From an uncultured Clostridia bacterium (GTDB lineage: Bacteria; Bacillota; Clostridia; Oscillospirales; Ruminococcaceae), in assembly GCA_947589355.1 (NCBI GenBank), contig CANPZC010000008.1, positions 1 through 64,000 on the forward strand: a DNA stretch of 64,000 nucleotides, given 5' to 3'. The position numbers and the translations under genes are program-made. The first letter of the stretch is position 1, and every line of letters begins with the position of its first letter. Under the pieces are notes generated by a model that had not been told where the DNA came from, did no database searches, and saw only the letters and a list, made by a program, of their open reading frames with translations. This document shows, in pieces, positions 35,087 to 44,736 of this stretch.

Positions 35087-36124
35087 ATGACATTATTTGA
35101 TACTACAATTCGTGACGGCAGTTATTATGTAGATTTTAAATTGTCCTCAGAGGATGTTCGCGAAACAGTTGATAAAATCAGTAAATTAGGGTTTCCATAT
35201 ATTGAGATTGGACACGGAAAAGGACTTGGCGCCAGCTCGCCCGAAAACGGAATATCTATGGCAACCGATATAGAATATATGAATGCAGCAAATGAAGTTC
35301 GCCGTGATTCCAAACTAGGCTTTTTCTGTATACCGGGCATTGCAAAAACAGATGACATTGCTTGCGCTGCCGAAAACAACATGGACTTTATCAGAGTCGG
35401 ACAAGATGCAGATGAAATTGCTAACGCCCAAAAATATGTTCTAAAAGCAAAAGAACTGGGTCTTGAGGTAATGGTCAATCTCATGAAATCATATGTTATT
35501 TCGCCAAATGCCTTTGCAGAAATTGCCTTTGAAATACAAAATTGGGGAGCAGATGCCGTCTATATTGTGGATTCAGCAGGCGGAATGCTGCCGGAACAGT
35601 TGAAAGAATACTATTGTAAAATCAAGGAAAAAACCAATATAAAGCTCGGCTATCACGGACATAATAACCTTGGTTTGGCAGTTTGCAATGCTCTGAGCGC
35701 ATGGGAACTTGGCTTTGATTACATAGATACTACCCTGCAAGGTGTTGGGAGAAGCGTTGGAAATGTGGTAGCCGAACAATTTTTAATGGCCTTGGAAAAG
35801 AAAGGGGTAAATACCGGTTTTGATATTCCGAGGCTGTTGGAATATGGATATTATATCAATCAGAACATTTTCAAAAGGCCAAGTTTTGCTCCTTTGGATT
35901 TGATTTGTGGGTATGCAGATTTTCACTCGTCAAATTTGAAAACTATATATAAATGTTGTATGGAAAAAGAAGTTGACCCCATGCGACTGATTATTGCTTA
36001 CAGCAAGGTGGACAAAAAGAGTATCGATTATCAATTGCTATGTGAAATCGCGGATACATTACCTATTGACACTGATAAAAACCCGTATGATTTCAGAAAG
36101 TATTTTACCGATAGCTACCATTAA
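35087..36124 (+). CDS. DRE-TIM aldolase, 4-hydroxy-2-oxovalerate aldolase (DmpG)-like
   Basis: A 345-aa HMGL-like TIM barrel. LFDTTIRDGSYYVDFKLSSE carries the DTT(L/I)RDG metal/substrate motif; YIEIGHGKGLGASSPENG matches the DmpG 'EVGHGDGLGGSS' loop; GYHGHNNLGLAV supplies the His-x-His metal ligands; TTLQGVGRSVGNVVAE is the phosphate-like Gly loop. Known relatives cleave or form 4-hydroxy-2-oxo acids from pyruvate and an aldehyde. No acylating aldehyde dehydrogenase partner (DmpF) is present, so a biosynthetic role in the glycan locus is more likely. AAAGGAG precedes the ATG. Confidence 0.82.
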   Translation: MTLFDTTIRDGSYYVDFKLSSEDVRETVDKISKLGFPYIEIGHGKGLGASSPENGISMATDIEYMNAANEVRRDSKLGFFCIPGIAKTDDIACAAENNMDFIRVGQDADEIANAQKYVLKAKELGLEVMVNLMKSYVISPNAFAEIAFEIQNWGADAVYIVDSAGGMLPEQLKEYYCKIKEKTNIKLGYHGHNNLGLAVCNALSAWELGFDYIDTTLQGVGRSVGNVVAEQFLMALEKKGVNTGFDIPRLLEYGYYINQNIFKRPSFAPLDLICGYADFHSSNLKTIYKCCMEKEVDPMRLIIAYSKVDKKSIDYQLLCEIADTLPIDTDKNPYDFRKYFTDSYH

Positions 36125-36160
36125 ACAAAAATTTGTAAATTCGAGATAAGGGAGCATAAA

Positions 36161-36604
36161 ATGGACGTTGTAATCTCATTGGTGCAATCAAAAGAAAAAA
36201 TAGCAGAAGCTATAAGTGAGTGTGCGGACAGTCTTTTTGACCAGTCAATTAATAATGTAACCGATATTGATAAATTGGCGGCAAAATATGAAAAACACGG
36301 CATCGTGTATGTCGCCTATTTCGATAAAAAGCCGATTGGGCTGGTTGCATTCTATTGCAATGACATCGAAAGCTTTCAAGCATATTTATCCATGATTGTA
36401 GTAAAAGACACTTATCATAATTCAGGAATTGGCAGGAGATTGCTAGAAGAATTGATTCGATTTTGTACTGAAAAAAATTTCAAAGTCATTAAGCTTGAAG
36501 TGAATACAGCAAATAAAAAGGCAATTACGTTTTATAAGCATAGAGGCTTTGTTAGGAGCGGAGTCGCTTCGAATAAATCCGAGTATTATGTGCTTGCACT
36601 TTAA
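36161..36604 (+). CDS. GNAT family N-acetyltransferase
   Basis: A 147-aa acetyltransferase. AYLSMIVVKDTYHNSGIGRR then LLEELIRFC is the acetyl-CoA binding motif A (V-x6-x-G-x-G/R pattern with NSGIGRRLLEE), and KKAITFYKHRGFVRSG is motif B. It transfers an acyl group from CoA to an amine, in context probably on the product of the neighbouring ATP-grasp, aldolase and aminotransferase genes. Confidence 0.88.
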   Translation: MDVVISLVQSKEKIAEAISECADSLFDQSINNVTDIDKLAAKYEKHGIVYVAYFDKKPIGLVAFYCNDIESFQAYLSMIVVKDTYHNSGIGRRLLEELIRFCTEKNFKVIKLEVNTANKKAITFYKHRGFVRSGVASNKSEYYVLAL

Positions 36605-36639
36605 TATTTTCATAAAAAATACATTTAGGAGGTTTCAAA

Positions 36640-37941
36640 ATGACAGAACAGGAACGTAAATACAACGATTTTGTGCAGTACGATGAAAAAAACAATAGGG
36701 GCCGCTTGGTAAATGCTTGCGACGAGTTGTCTTTTCTGCTTAAAAATCCCAAAGTCAACGATATTTTTGTAAAACATTTTTTGAATGATATCTTGTCATA
36801 TGCAACACACTTTTCGGACTTTTATAAGCCATATATAAAGTGCAGTGAGCTTTCAGAATTTCCTATATTGAAAAAGCAAGATCTAAAAGACCATTGGGAT
36901 GAAATCAGAGTAAAAGAATACGATTGCGATCCCGAATTGGTTACCAAATATACCAGCGGTTCAACTGGTACGCCGTTCAAAATGGTGTTAGACAAATACA
37001 AACATGCACGGTGGATAGCCGGAAATAAAGTCCTCAGAGATATGGACGGAGTCAAATCGCACGAAAAAACATTTTTTATAAATGCAAATGTATCCGATAA
37101 AAAGATACCTCTTGAGCGGCAGGAGCGAGACAATGTATATTACATTGCTTTAGAATATCGCGATGATGATTCACTTAGAAAATTACTTAACAGAGTAATG
37201 AATGAACACGTAAAAAGCATGACGGCTATCGCATCTGTTTGGGACGCGGTCGCATCCTGTATTTACCGTGGAAACGCCCCCAAATGGCAAGGTGAACTCA
37301 TAGCTGTATTTTCCATGTCAGAACTTCTGAAAGAAAAAACAAGAAAGATAGTTTCTGATTATTTCGGATGCCCTGTTTATGATTATTACGCAAATGAAGA
37401 AAACGGTGCATTTGCAATGGAAGATGGAAGTGGGAACGGGTACCTGCTGAATACGGTAGATTATTACTTTGAAATTTTGAAGTTGGATTCAGACGAACCT
37501 GCAGAAGATGGAGAGATCGGTCGATTAGTTATAACAGATTATTTTAATAAGGCTTTTCCGATTATTCGATATGAGAATGGAGACCTGGTAGCTGTAAAGC
37601 ATATGGATGACGGAAGAGTGTATATTACCAAGATTCAGGGAAGAATTGCTGATACAGTATATTCTACGGATGGCAGGATAGTTGATATTTTTCACGCAAT
37701 TTCATTTCTTGAACCGTGTCAGGATATAAAGCAGTTCCAACTGATTCAATATAGCTATACGGAGTTCAAGTGGGTATTAAACACAACAAATCATTCTTAT
37801 GAATCCTTTATCGTTTCGGAATGTAAAAATCTGTTCGGGAAAGACAGCAATTATACTTTTGAGTATGTTGACGAAATACCTAGACTTCGTAGTGGAAAAA
37901 CCAGAATGACAGTCTGTTTGATTAAGGACAAGATTTCTTAA
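36640..37941 (+). CDS. CapK/PaaK-like acyl-adenylate (AMP-forming) ligase
   Basis: A 433-aa member of the AMP-binding superfamily. TKYTSGSTGTPFKM is the P-loop-like A3 motif, YDYYANEENGAFAMED lies where the adenine/acyl site is, and DYFNKAFPIIRYENGDLVAV with KIQGRIADTVYSTDGRIVD matches the hinge motifs of phenylacetate-CoA ligase/CapK proteins. It activates a carboxylic acid as acyl-AMP and may pass it to CoA or straight to an amine. AGGAGG precedes the ATG. Central member of the cassette. Confidence 0.85.
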   Translation: MTEQERKYNDFVQYDEKNNRGRLVNACDELSFLLKNPKVNDIFVKHFLNDILSYATHFSDFYKPYIKCSELSEFPILKKQDLKDHWDEIRVKEYDCDPELVTKYTSGSTGTPFKMVLDKYKHARWIAGNKVLRDMDGVKSHEKTFFINANVSDKKIPLERQERDNVYYIALEYRDDDSLRKLLNRVMNEHVKSMTAIASVWDAVASCIYRGNAPKWQGELIAVFSMSELLKEKTRKIVSDYFGCPVYDYYANEENGAFAMEDGSGNGYLLNTVDYYFEILKLDSDEPAEDGEIGRLVITDYFNKAFPIIRYENGDLVAVKHMDDGRVYITKIQGRIADTVYSTDGRIVDIFHAISFLEPCQDIKQFQLIQYSYTEFKWVLNTTNHSYESFIVSECKNLFGKDSNYTFEYVDEIPRLRSGKTRMTVCLIKDKIS

Positions 37942-37966
37942 ATAGTTTTAGGAGATATTAATTGTG

Positions 37967-39070
37967 ATGAATGTAATTAACGTCACCCGTTCCTCAATGC
38001 CGCCTATGGAGGAATACATAACCGAAATCCGCGACCTTTGGGACTCACACTGGCTTACAAATATGGGCATCAAGCACCGAGAATTTCAGTCCCAACTCGA
38101 AAACTTTCTTGGCGTGCCATATGTTGCCCTCTATACAAATGGACATCTGGCGCTTGAAAACATTATTGCAGCGATGGATCTTCCAAAAGGCAGAGAGGTG
38201 ATAACAACACCTTTCACGTTCGCCTCCACAACTCATGCTATTGTAAGAAATGGACTTATACCGGTTTTTTGTGATATCAAGGCAGATGATTTCACAATTG
38301 ATACATCTAAGATCGAATCGCTGATAACCGAAAAAACCTGTGCGATCGTGCCAGTTCATGTCTACGGCCATTTATGCGATGTCGAGGCAATTGAGAATAT
38401 TGCTAGGAAGCACAATTTAAAGGTGATATATGATGCAGCCCACGCTTTTGGCGTAACAAAAAACGGTGTCAGCGCCGCCTGCTTCGGCGATGCATCAATG
38501 TTCAGCTTTCACGCTACAAAGGTGTTCAATACAATTGAGGGCGGCGCAGTTTGCTTTTCCGATGACACATTAGTGCAAGTTCTTAACGATATGAAAAACT
38601 TCGGTATACGCGGACCCGAGGACTGTGCATACATAGGCGGCAACGCAAAAATGAGCGAATTTCAGGCGGCGATGGGAATATGCAATCTTAGGCATCTGTC
38701 TGAGGAAATATCAAAACGCAAAAAAGTTGTCGAGAGATATATTGCCGATCTTTCTGGAATATCCGGCATAAAATTGAGCGCTCCTCAAGATGGCGTTGAA
38801 TCGAATTATGCATACTTTCCGGTAGTCTTTGACAGATATAAATATACCCGTGATGAAATATTTGCAAAGCTCTCAGAACATGGTGTTACAGCACGAAAAT
38901 ATTTCTATCCGCTCACGAGCGACTTTGAATGCTATAAGAAGTTTCAGACCGCAGGAGGAGATAAAACTCCGGTTGCTAAACATATCGCTGCGAACGTCAT
39001 CACCCTGCCGCTCTATGCGGATCTGTCGCTTAAAGATGTGGACAGGATATGTGAAATTATAAAAAGCTGA
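37967..39070 (+). CDS. DegT/DnrJ/EryC1 sugar aminotransferase
   Basis: A 367-aa PLP enzyme. YTNGHLALENII, TTPFTFASTTHAIVRNGLIP, VIYDAAHAFGV (PLP-binding Asp) and FSFHATKVFNTIEGGAV with the Schiff-base Lys are the family motifs in order. It converts a nucleotide-linked 4- or 3-keto sugar to an amino sugar, providing an amine that the ligases and GNAT in the same cassette could acylate. The dTDP-4-keto-6-deoxyglucose made by RfbB downstream is a plausible substrate. A GTG at 37964 is an alternative start. Confidence 0.92.
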   Translation: MNVINVTRSSMPPMEEYITEIRDLWDSHWLTNMGIKHREFQSQLENFLGVPYVALYTNGHLALENIIAAMDLPKGREVITTPFTFASTTHAIVRNGLIPVFCDIKADDFTIDTSKIESLITEKTCAIVPVHVYGHLCDVEAIENIARKHNLKVIYDAAHAFGVTKNGVSAACFGDASMFSFHATKVFNTIEGGAVCFSDDTLVQVLNDMKNFGIRGPEDCAYIGGNAKMSEFQAAMGICNLRHLSEEISKRKKVVERYIADLSGISGIKLSAPQDGVESNYAYFPVVFDRYKYTRDEIFAKLSEHGVTARKYFYPLTSDFECYKKFQTAGGDKTPVAKHIAANVITLPLYADLSLKDVDRICEIIKS

Positions 39071-39079
39071 GAGGTACAT

Positions 39080-40230
39080 ATGACAGAGAAAATCAGTAAG
39101 CCCCGCAAATTAGCTCGGGGGGGTATAACCGCACTTCAAATTTAGAACTCTACCGCATTATTGTAATGCTGCTGATCGTGGCGCATCACTATGTTGTAAA
39201 TTCAGGGTTGACAGATGCAAGTGGGGTTATCTATAGCAATCCGATGTCAGCAAGATCAATTTTTCTTCTGATTTTCGGAGCATGGGGTAAAACCGGTATA
39301 AACTGCTTTGTACTAATTACCGGCTACTTTATGTGCAAGTCTCAGATAACTGTTAAAAAGTTTTTCAAACTGCTGTTTGAACTTGAATTTTACAATATAG
39401 TTATCTATTTCATTTTTCTCCTCAGCGGCTATGAGCCATTTTCAATAAAAGAATTTGTAAAATGTATTTTGCCGATTTATTCGGTATCTGTAAATTTCAC
39501 CGGTTGTTTTTTGTTGTTCTATCTATGTATACCTTTCCTTAATACTTTGATCCACCATTTAAATGAAAAGCAGCATATTCAATTGATCTTGCTTGCTTCA
39601 TTCATATACATTTTCTTCGGCACAGTGCCGAAATTCAGTGTAACAATGAACTACGTTTCTTGGTTCTGCGTTCTGTTTTTCATAGCATCATATATCAGAC
39701 TTTATCCGAAAAAACTTTTTGAAAATACTTTATTTTGGGCAATGGCAATGCTAATCTCAATTACGCTGTCGGTCGTTTCAGTTGTTTCCTGCGCATGGCT
39801 CGGCAGCAAAATTCACAGTAACATAGCTTTCCGTTTTGTGACAGATTCAAACACGTTTCTGGCAGTAACAAATGGCGTATGTTCGTTTATGTTCTTTAAG
39901 AATTTAAAGATCAGGCAAAGTAAATTTATTAACACCTTTGCAGCATCAACATTTGGAGTTTTGCTCATTCATGCAAACAGTGATACTATGCGTCAGTGGA
40001 TTTGGAAAGATACTCTTAACAACGTCGGTGCATACGGTTCTGATCTGCTTGCATTGCATGCGTTTGGAAGTGTTATCGCGATTTTTGTCATATGTACGCT
40101 GATAGATATGGCTCGAATTAAACTGATAGAAAAACCTTTTTTCAAGTTATGGGACAGATATTTTGAAAGAGTATCAGAAAAATACAAATTGCTTGAAAAT
40201 AAAATATGTAAAAAACTTAAAATCTCTTAG
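39080..40230 (+). CDS. Acyltransferase 3 family membrane protein, frame-shifted at a G7 tract (OFF)
   Basis: ATG 39080, preceded by GAGAGG, opens MTEKISKPRKLARGG and then stops at 39143-39145. The conserved acyltransferase start (YNRTSNLELYRIIVMLLIVA then HH) lies in another frame that begins directly after a run of seven G at 39117-39123. Eight or five G would fuse both parts into a 383-aa integral membrane O-acyltransferase with about ten helices and the catalytic His pair near its N terminus. As sequenced only a 21-aa peptide is made, unless an internal start such as ATG 39166 is used, which would lose part of the first helix. A phase-variable gene in the OFF state is the simplest reading. 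Confidence 0.88.
39117..39123 (+). repeat. G7 tract in the left acyltransferase gene (OFF)
   Basis: Seven G followed by TATAAC, preceded by ATTAGCTC. The reading frames before and after the tract differ by one base. Confidence 0.95.
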
Positions 40231-40239
40231 GAGGCATTT

Positions 40240-41136
40240 ATGAAAGGCATGATCCTAGCGGGCGGCAGCGGCACGCGGCTGTACCCATTGACAAAAGTAA
40301 CATCAAAGCAGCTGCTGCCAATATACGATAAACCTATGATCTACTATCCCCTGTCGGTGCTGATGAACGCAGGGATAAGAGAAATACTCATCATATCCAC
40401 GCCGCAGGACACACCGCGATTTCAGGATCTGCTGGGCGACGGTCACCAGTTCGGCGTTGAGCTTTCTTATGCAGTACAGCCATCGCCCGACGGTCTGGCA
40501 CAGGCGTTTATCATCGGCGCAGACTTCATCGGCGGCGACAGCGTTGCAATGGTGCTTGGCGATAACATCTTCGCCGGACACGGATTGAAAAAACGTCTGA
40601 AAGCAGCCGTTGAAAACGCAGACAGCGGCAAGGGTGCAACGGTGTTCGGATATTATGTAGACGATCCCGAAAGATTCGGAATAGTAGAGTTTGACAGCAC
40701 AGGTAAAGCGGTAAGTATAGAAGAAAAGCCGCAGCACCCTAAAAGCAATTACTGCGTGACGGGACTGTATTTTTATGACAACCGCGTTGTTGAGTATGCA
40801 AAAGGTCTGAAACCATCTGCACGCGGAGAACTCGAAATAACCGACCTTAACAGAATATATCTTGAAAATAATGCCCTGAATGTTGAACTTTTGGGTCAGG
40901 GCTTCACATGGCTGGATACAGGTACTCATGAAAGTCTGGTCGATGCCACAAATTTTGTAAAAACGGTGGAGACCCACCAACATAGAAAGATAGCCTGCCT
41001 TGAGGAAATAGCTTACCTCAACGGCTGGATAACAAAAGAAGATGTACTTGCAGTATATGAAGTGCTGAAAAAGAACCAGTACGGGCAGTATCTGAAAGAT
41101 GTGCTAGACGGCAAGTATATGGAGCATTTGTATTAA
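40240..41136 (+). CDS. rfbA: Glucose-1-phosphate thymidylyltransferase
   Basis: A 298-aa RfbA/Rml[21 protein letters not shown] and [18 protein letters not shown] are the diagnostic start, with [20 protein letters not shown] and [11 protein letters not shown] further on. It makes dTDP-glucose, the first step to dTDP-L-rhamnose. First of the rfbABDC set, with a GGAGG site and higher GC than the cassette upstream. Confidence 0.97.
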   Translation: MKGMILAGGSGTRLYPLTKVTSKQLLPIYDKPMIYYPLSVLMNAGIREILIISTPQDTPRFQDLLGDGHQFGVELSYAVQPSPDGLAQAFIIGADFIGGDSVAMVLGDNIFAGHGLKKRLKAAVENADSGKGATVFGYYVDDPERFGIVEFDSTGKAVSIEEKPQHPKSNYCVTGLYFYDNRVVEYAKGLKPSARGELEITDLNRIYLENNALNVELLGQGFTWLDTGTHESLVDATNFVKTVETHQHRKIACLEEIAYLNGWITKEDVLAVYEVLKKNQYGQYLKDVLDGKYMEHLY

Positions 41137-41151
41137 GAGGGAGAGCTGAAA

Positions 41152-42216
41152 ATGAAAAAATATCTTATCACCGGTTGTGCCGGATTCATCGGCTCTAACT
41201 TCGTGTACTATATGCTCAAAAAGTATGACGATATTTTGCTTGTTGATTTAGACAAGCTTACATACGCAGGAAATCTTGAAAACTTAAAAGGTGTGGAAGA
41301 TGATCCTCGCCATGTTTTCGTGCAGGGAGATATCTGCGACAAAGTGCTTGTTGCAAGCCTGTTTGAAAAATACGACTTTGACTATGTCATAAACTTTGCT
41401 GCCGAATCTCATGTTGACCGCAGTATTGCCAACCCCGAGATATTTGTGCAGACAAATGTTATGGGTACTGTAAATCTGCTTCAAAGAGCAAAAGAAGCAT
41501 GGTATAACGCAGAAACAAAGACCTGGAAAGAGGGCAAGAAATATCTTCAGGTATCTACAGACGAGGTATACGGCGCATTGGGCGCTGAGGGATATTTCAT
41601 GGAGACAACACCTATAGACCCACATTCTCCTTACAGCTCATCAAAAGCAAGCGCTGACCATTTTGTAATGGCTTTTCACGATACATATGGTATGCCGATA
41701 AACATCACACGCTGCTCTAACAACTACGGGCCGTATCAGTTCCCGGAGAAGCTTATACCGCTGATGATAAATAACGTAAAGCACCACAAACAGCTTCCTG
41801 TATACGGCGACGGTATGCAGATACGCGACTGGCTGTATGTTGAAGATCACTGTAAAGCTATAGATATGGTAGCAAACGGCGGCAAGATAGGTGAAGTCTA
41901 CAACGTAGGCGGTCACAACGAAAAGCCTAATATCTTTATTGTAAAGACTATAATTTCTCAGCTTCACGACCGTCTGAAAGATGACGGCATAAGCGAAGAC
42001 CTGATCAAACACGTTGAGGACAGGCTTGGGCACGACCGCCGTTACGGCATAGACCCGACTAAGATCAAAAACGATCTGGGCTGGTATCCCGAAACACCTT
42101 TTGAAGTCGGCATAGTTAAGACTATAGACTGGTATCTCGCCAACGAAGAATGGATGAACAACGTAACCAGCGGCGCATACCAAAGCTATTATGCCGAGAT
42201 GTACAAGAACAGGTGA
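41152..42216 (+). CDS. rfbB: dTDP-glucose 4,6-dehydratase
   Basis: A 354-aa extended SDR. GCAGFIGSNFVYYML is the NAD-binding loop, INFAAESHVDRSI and VSTDEVYGAL family markers, and PYSSSKASADHFV holds the catalytic Tyr-x3-Lys. It converts dTDP-glucose to dTDP-4-keto-6-deoxyglucose, which feeds rhamnose synthesis and possibly the DegT aminotransferase. Carries a small insertion near 120-135 seen in several Firmicute RfbB proteins. Confidence 0.97.
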   Translation: MKKYLITGCAGFIGSNFVYYMLKKYDDILLVDLDKLTYAGNLENLKGVEDDPRHVFVQGDICDKVLVASLFEKYDFDYVINFAAESHVDRSIANPEIFVQTNVMGTVNLLQRAKEAWYNAETKTWKEGKKYLQVSTDEVYGALGAEGYFMETTPIDPHSPYSSSKASADHFVMAFHDTYGMPINITRCSNNYGPYQFPEKLIPLMINNVKHHKQLPVYGDGMQIRDWLYVEDHCKAIDMVANGGKIGEVYNVGGHNEKPNIFIVKTIISQLHDRLKDDGISEDLIKHVEDRLGHDRRYGIDPTKIKNDLGWYPETPFEVGIVKTIDWYLANEEWMNNVTSGAYQSYYAEMYKNR

Positions 42217-42220
42217 AACG

Positions 42221-43111
42221 ATGAAGTTTTTAGTAACAGGTGTTGGCGGACAGCTTGGCTGGGATATGATCCTAGAACTTAAAAAGCGCGGTCATGAACC
42301 TACAGCGACCGATATTTCAGACAGCTTTGAACAAGACTGCAAATACATACAGCTTGACATCACAGACGAAAAAGCAGTACACGAAGTAATAACAAGGGTA
42401 AATCCCGATGCTGTTATCCACTGCGCGGCGTGGACAGCCGTTGATGCTGCCGAAGATGAGGAAAACAAGCCGAAAGTATACGCCATTAACGTATTGGGTA
42501 CAAAATACATTGCCGAGGCTTGCAAAGAAACCGGCTGCAAGATGATCTACATTTCTACAGACTATGTTTTCAGCGGAGAGGGCACAGAGCCTTGGAGTCC
42601 CGACTGCGAAGATTTTGCGCCGCTGAATTATTACGGTGAAACAAAGCTTCAAGGCGAATTTGCGGTAAGAAACACTTTTGAAAAGTATTACATAGTACGC
42701 ACCAGCTGGGTGTTCGGCAGCCACGGCAACAATTTTGTTAAAACGATGCTGAAGCTATCCGAAAAGTACAAAGAGATACGGGTAGTAAACGATCAGATAG
42801 GTACGCCTACATACACACCCGACCTTGCAAGACTGCTTGCGGATATGGCAGAGACAGAAAGGTACGGCATATACCACGCATCAAACGAGGGCGGCTACAT
42901 AAGCTGGGCTGAGTTTGCGAAAGAGATATTCCGTCAGGCTGGCAAAGACACGAAAGTAATTCCTGTTACAACGGCGGAATATGGAATTTCAAAAGCAAAA
43001 AGACCGTTTAACAGTCGTTTGAATAAACAAAGTATTAAAGAAAACGGCTTTGAGTTACTGCCCACATGGCAAGAAGCGCTTGCGAGATATTTAAAGGAGG
43101 CAAAGCTCTGA
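42221..43111 (+). CDS. rfbD: dTDP-4-dehydrorhamnose reductase
   Basis: A 296-aa SDR. FLVTGVGGQLGWDM is the nucleotide loop, HCAAWTAVDAAEDEE and ISTDYVFSGEG are RfbD hallmarks, and NYYGETKLQGE has Tyr-x3-Lys. It performs the final reduction to dTDP-L-rhamnose. The ATG at 42221 is 4 bp after the rfbB stop; a longer in-frame start at 42191 lies inside rfbB. Its TGA overlaps the rfbC ATG. Confidence 0.96.
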   Translation: MKFLVTGVGGQLGWDMILELKKRGHEPTATDISDSFEQDCKYIQLDITDEKAVHEVITRVNPDAVIHCAAWTAVDAAEDEENKPKVYAINVLGTKYIAEACKETGCKMIYISTDYVFSGEGTEPWSPDCEDFAPLNYYGETKLQGEFAVRNTFEKYYIVRTSWVFGSHGNNFVKTMLKLSEKYKEIRVVNDQIGTPTYTPDLARLLADMAETERYGIYHASNEGGYISWAEFAKEIFRQAGKDTKVIPVTTAEYGISKAKRPFNSRLNKQSIKENGFELLPTWQEALARYLKEAKL

Positions 43112-43707
43112 TGCAGATAAAGGTAGAGAAAAACGTAGGCGGCATTGAGGGTCTTTGCGTAATAGAGCCTGCCGTTCATGGAGACAGCCGTGGTTATTTT
43201 ATGGAGACATACAGTCAGCGTGACATGGAAGAAGCAGGGCTTAACTACAACTTTGTTCAGGACAATCAGTCAATGAGCACAAAAGGCGTTCTGCGCGGAC
43301 TTCATTTTCAGATAAACTATCCGCAGACAAAGCTTGTGCGTGTAATTAAAGGCTCGGTTTTTGATGTTGCGGTAGATATACGAAAAGGCAGCAAGACATA
43401 CGGCAAATGGTATGGTGTTGAACTGACAGAAGAGAACAAAAAGCAGTTTCTTATCCCGAAAGGTTTGGCGCACGGTTTTCTGGTGCTTAGTGACACAGCC
43501 GAGTTTTGCTACAAGTGTGATGATTTCTATCACCCGAACGATGAGGGCGGCATAGCGTGGAATGATCCGACCATCGGTATTGACTGGGGCGTTGTGGGAA
43601 AGTACACAGGCTCGGCAAATGCTGATGGATACACGCTCACCGATGGCACGAAACTTATGCTCAGTGAGAAGGATCAGGTGTGGGATATGTTAAGCTACCA
43701 AATATAA
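43111..43707 (+). CDS. rfbC: dTDP-4-dehydrorhamnose 3,5-epimerase
   Basis: A 198-aa cupin epimerase. DSRGYFMETYSQRDMEEAG, GVLRGLHFQINYPQTKLVRV (catalytic His region) and KGLAHGFLVLSDTAEFCYKC are the family motifs. It starts in a TGATG overlap with rfbD, after AAAGGAGG at 43095-43102; the longer frame from 43066 is inside rfbD and lacks similarity. Last gene of the left polysaccharide locus. Confidence 0.96.
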   Translation: MQIKVEKNVGGIEGLCVIEPAVHGDSRGYFMETYSQRDMEEAGLNYNFVQDNQSMSTKGVLRGLHFQINYPQTKLVRVIKGSVFDVAVDIRKGSKTYGKWYGVELTEENKKQFLIPKGLAHGFLVLSDTAEFCYKCDDFYHPNDEGGIAWNDPTIGIDWGVVGKYTGSANADGYTLTDGTKLMLSEKDQVWDMLSYQI

Positions 43708-43803
43708 ATTGGATTTCTAGTAATGGCTTTAGCAAAATTCTACTAATTTACAACTGAGTTATTGCGATTGTTTGTGCGAATATACAAACTTTTCTGTAAC
43801 ATC

Positions 43804-43832
43804 TTGACATCTCACTAATCAGGTAGTATATT
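43804..43832 (+). promoter_or_regulatory. Promoter of the surface protein gene
   Basis: -35 TTGACA (43804-43809), 17-bp spacer, -10 TATATT (43827-43832); the gene starts at 43885 after TGGAGG. Confidence 0.75.
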
Positions 43833-43884
43833 TATTTTGTAATAATTCTACAATAATCGACATAATTTGAGTGGAGGACATAAA

Positions 43885-44583
43885 ATGAAGAAGAGAATAT
43901 TTGCATGTATTTCAGCTTTAGCAGTGGCTGCGATGGCTAGTGTGAATGCCTTTGCATACACTATCAAGCCCAACAAACAGTCAAATGAGATAGTTCTTGT
44001 TGGTGAAAACGGCATTTATTCTTCTGCTTCGGAGCTTTCAGATCTTACTGAAATTAAACTTACTGCATCGACCGATCACGATCCCTCTGCTCTCAGCGGC
44101 AGTTTCAAAGTCGTATGCGATGATGCTGCTCAGACATTCAAATGGACTGCCGAAAACGGTGACAATGTTGTGTTCAAAATGAATGACGACAGCAGTATGT
44201 ATGAAGCCGTTATAGAGGGTATTAAGATACCCGAAAAGTGTACTGAAATAACCCTTATTTATGAAAACGACAATGAAACAACACTTGACCTTGTAGGCGT
44301 TGAGCTGATCGGTATAGATGAGCCTAAAAAGCCTGAAATTACTACGCCGTCAAGCAGTGAAGTTGTTTCGGAAGAACCAAGCAGTGTGGAAACACCGAGC
44401 AGTTCCGAAACGGAGAGCAGCTCAGAGATAATTGAAAGTTCATCACAAACAGAAACTTCATCTGACAGCGTAAAAGACGAAAACGACAGCAGCAACAAAC
44501 CCACAGGCGTGGGAACTGGTCTTGCGCTGGCAGGCATAGCGATCGCAGCAGCCGCAGTAGTATCACTTAAAAAGAGCAAATAA
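43885..44583 (+). CDS. Secreted Ser/Thr-rich surface protein with C-terminal anchor
   Basis: A 232-aa protein. Signal peptide KKRIFACISALAVAAMASVN ending at AFA-Y (about residue 25). The middle (30-145) is beta-rich with no known domain. A Ser/Glu/Pro/Thr stretch (about 150-200) spans the wall. The C terminus reads NKPTGVGTGLALAG, a hydrophobic helix and a Lys-Lys-Ser-Lys tail, the layout of a sortase substrate with a PTG-type motif in place of classical LPXTG, or simply a membrane anchor. ATG 43885 follows GGAGG; the earlier alternative start at 43867 includes that site. Confidence 0.75.
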   Translation: MKKRIFACISALAVAAMASVNAFAYTIKPNKQSNEIVLVGENGIYSSASELSDLTEIKLTASTDHDPSALSGSFKVVCDDAAQTFKWTAENGDNVVFKMNDDSSMYEAVIEGIKIPEKCTEITLIYENDNETTLDLVGVELIGIDEPKKPEITTPSSSEVVSEEPSSVETPSSSETESSSEIIESSSQTETSSDSVKDENDSSNKPTGVGTGLALAGIAIAAAAVVSLKKSK

Positions 44584-44588
44584 AAACA

Positions 44589-44628
44589 GCCTTATCCGTA
44601 ACAATAAAAATGCGGGTAAGGCTTTTTT
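44589..44628 (+). terminator. Terminator of the surface protein gene
   Basis: GCCTTATCCG / CGGGTAAGGC stem (one wobble) followed by six T. Nearly the same hairpin recurs at 45516-45548. Confidence 0.85.
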
Positions 44629-44707
44629 GTGCTTGCAATTTCTCGTAATATGTTGTACAATAGCTGAAAAGGTCGTTGAGGAAGTCCTTGACCTTAACGC
44701 CTGACAC

Positions 44708-44736
44708 TTGACAACCGCCCTTTAAAATGTTAAAAT
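44708..44736 (+). promoter_or_regulatory. Promoter of the 147-aa membrane protein
   Basis: -35 TTGACA (44708-44713), 17-bp spacer CCTTTAAAATGT-ending, -10 TAAAAT (44731-44736). Nearly identical, spacer included, to the ComEA-like gene promoter at 46432-46460 on the other strand. Leader of about 195 nt before the ATG. Confidence 0.75.

Noticed and set aside
44259-44579. 106-aa ORF antisense to the surface protein gene
   Set aside because: Arises from Ser/Thr codon repeats on the other strand.
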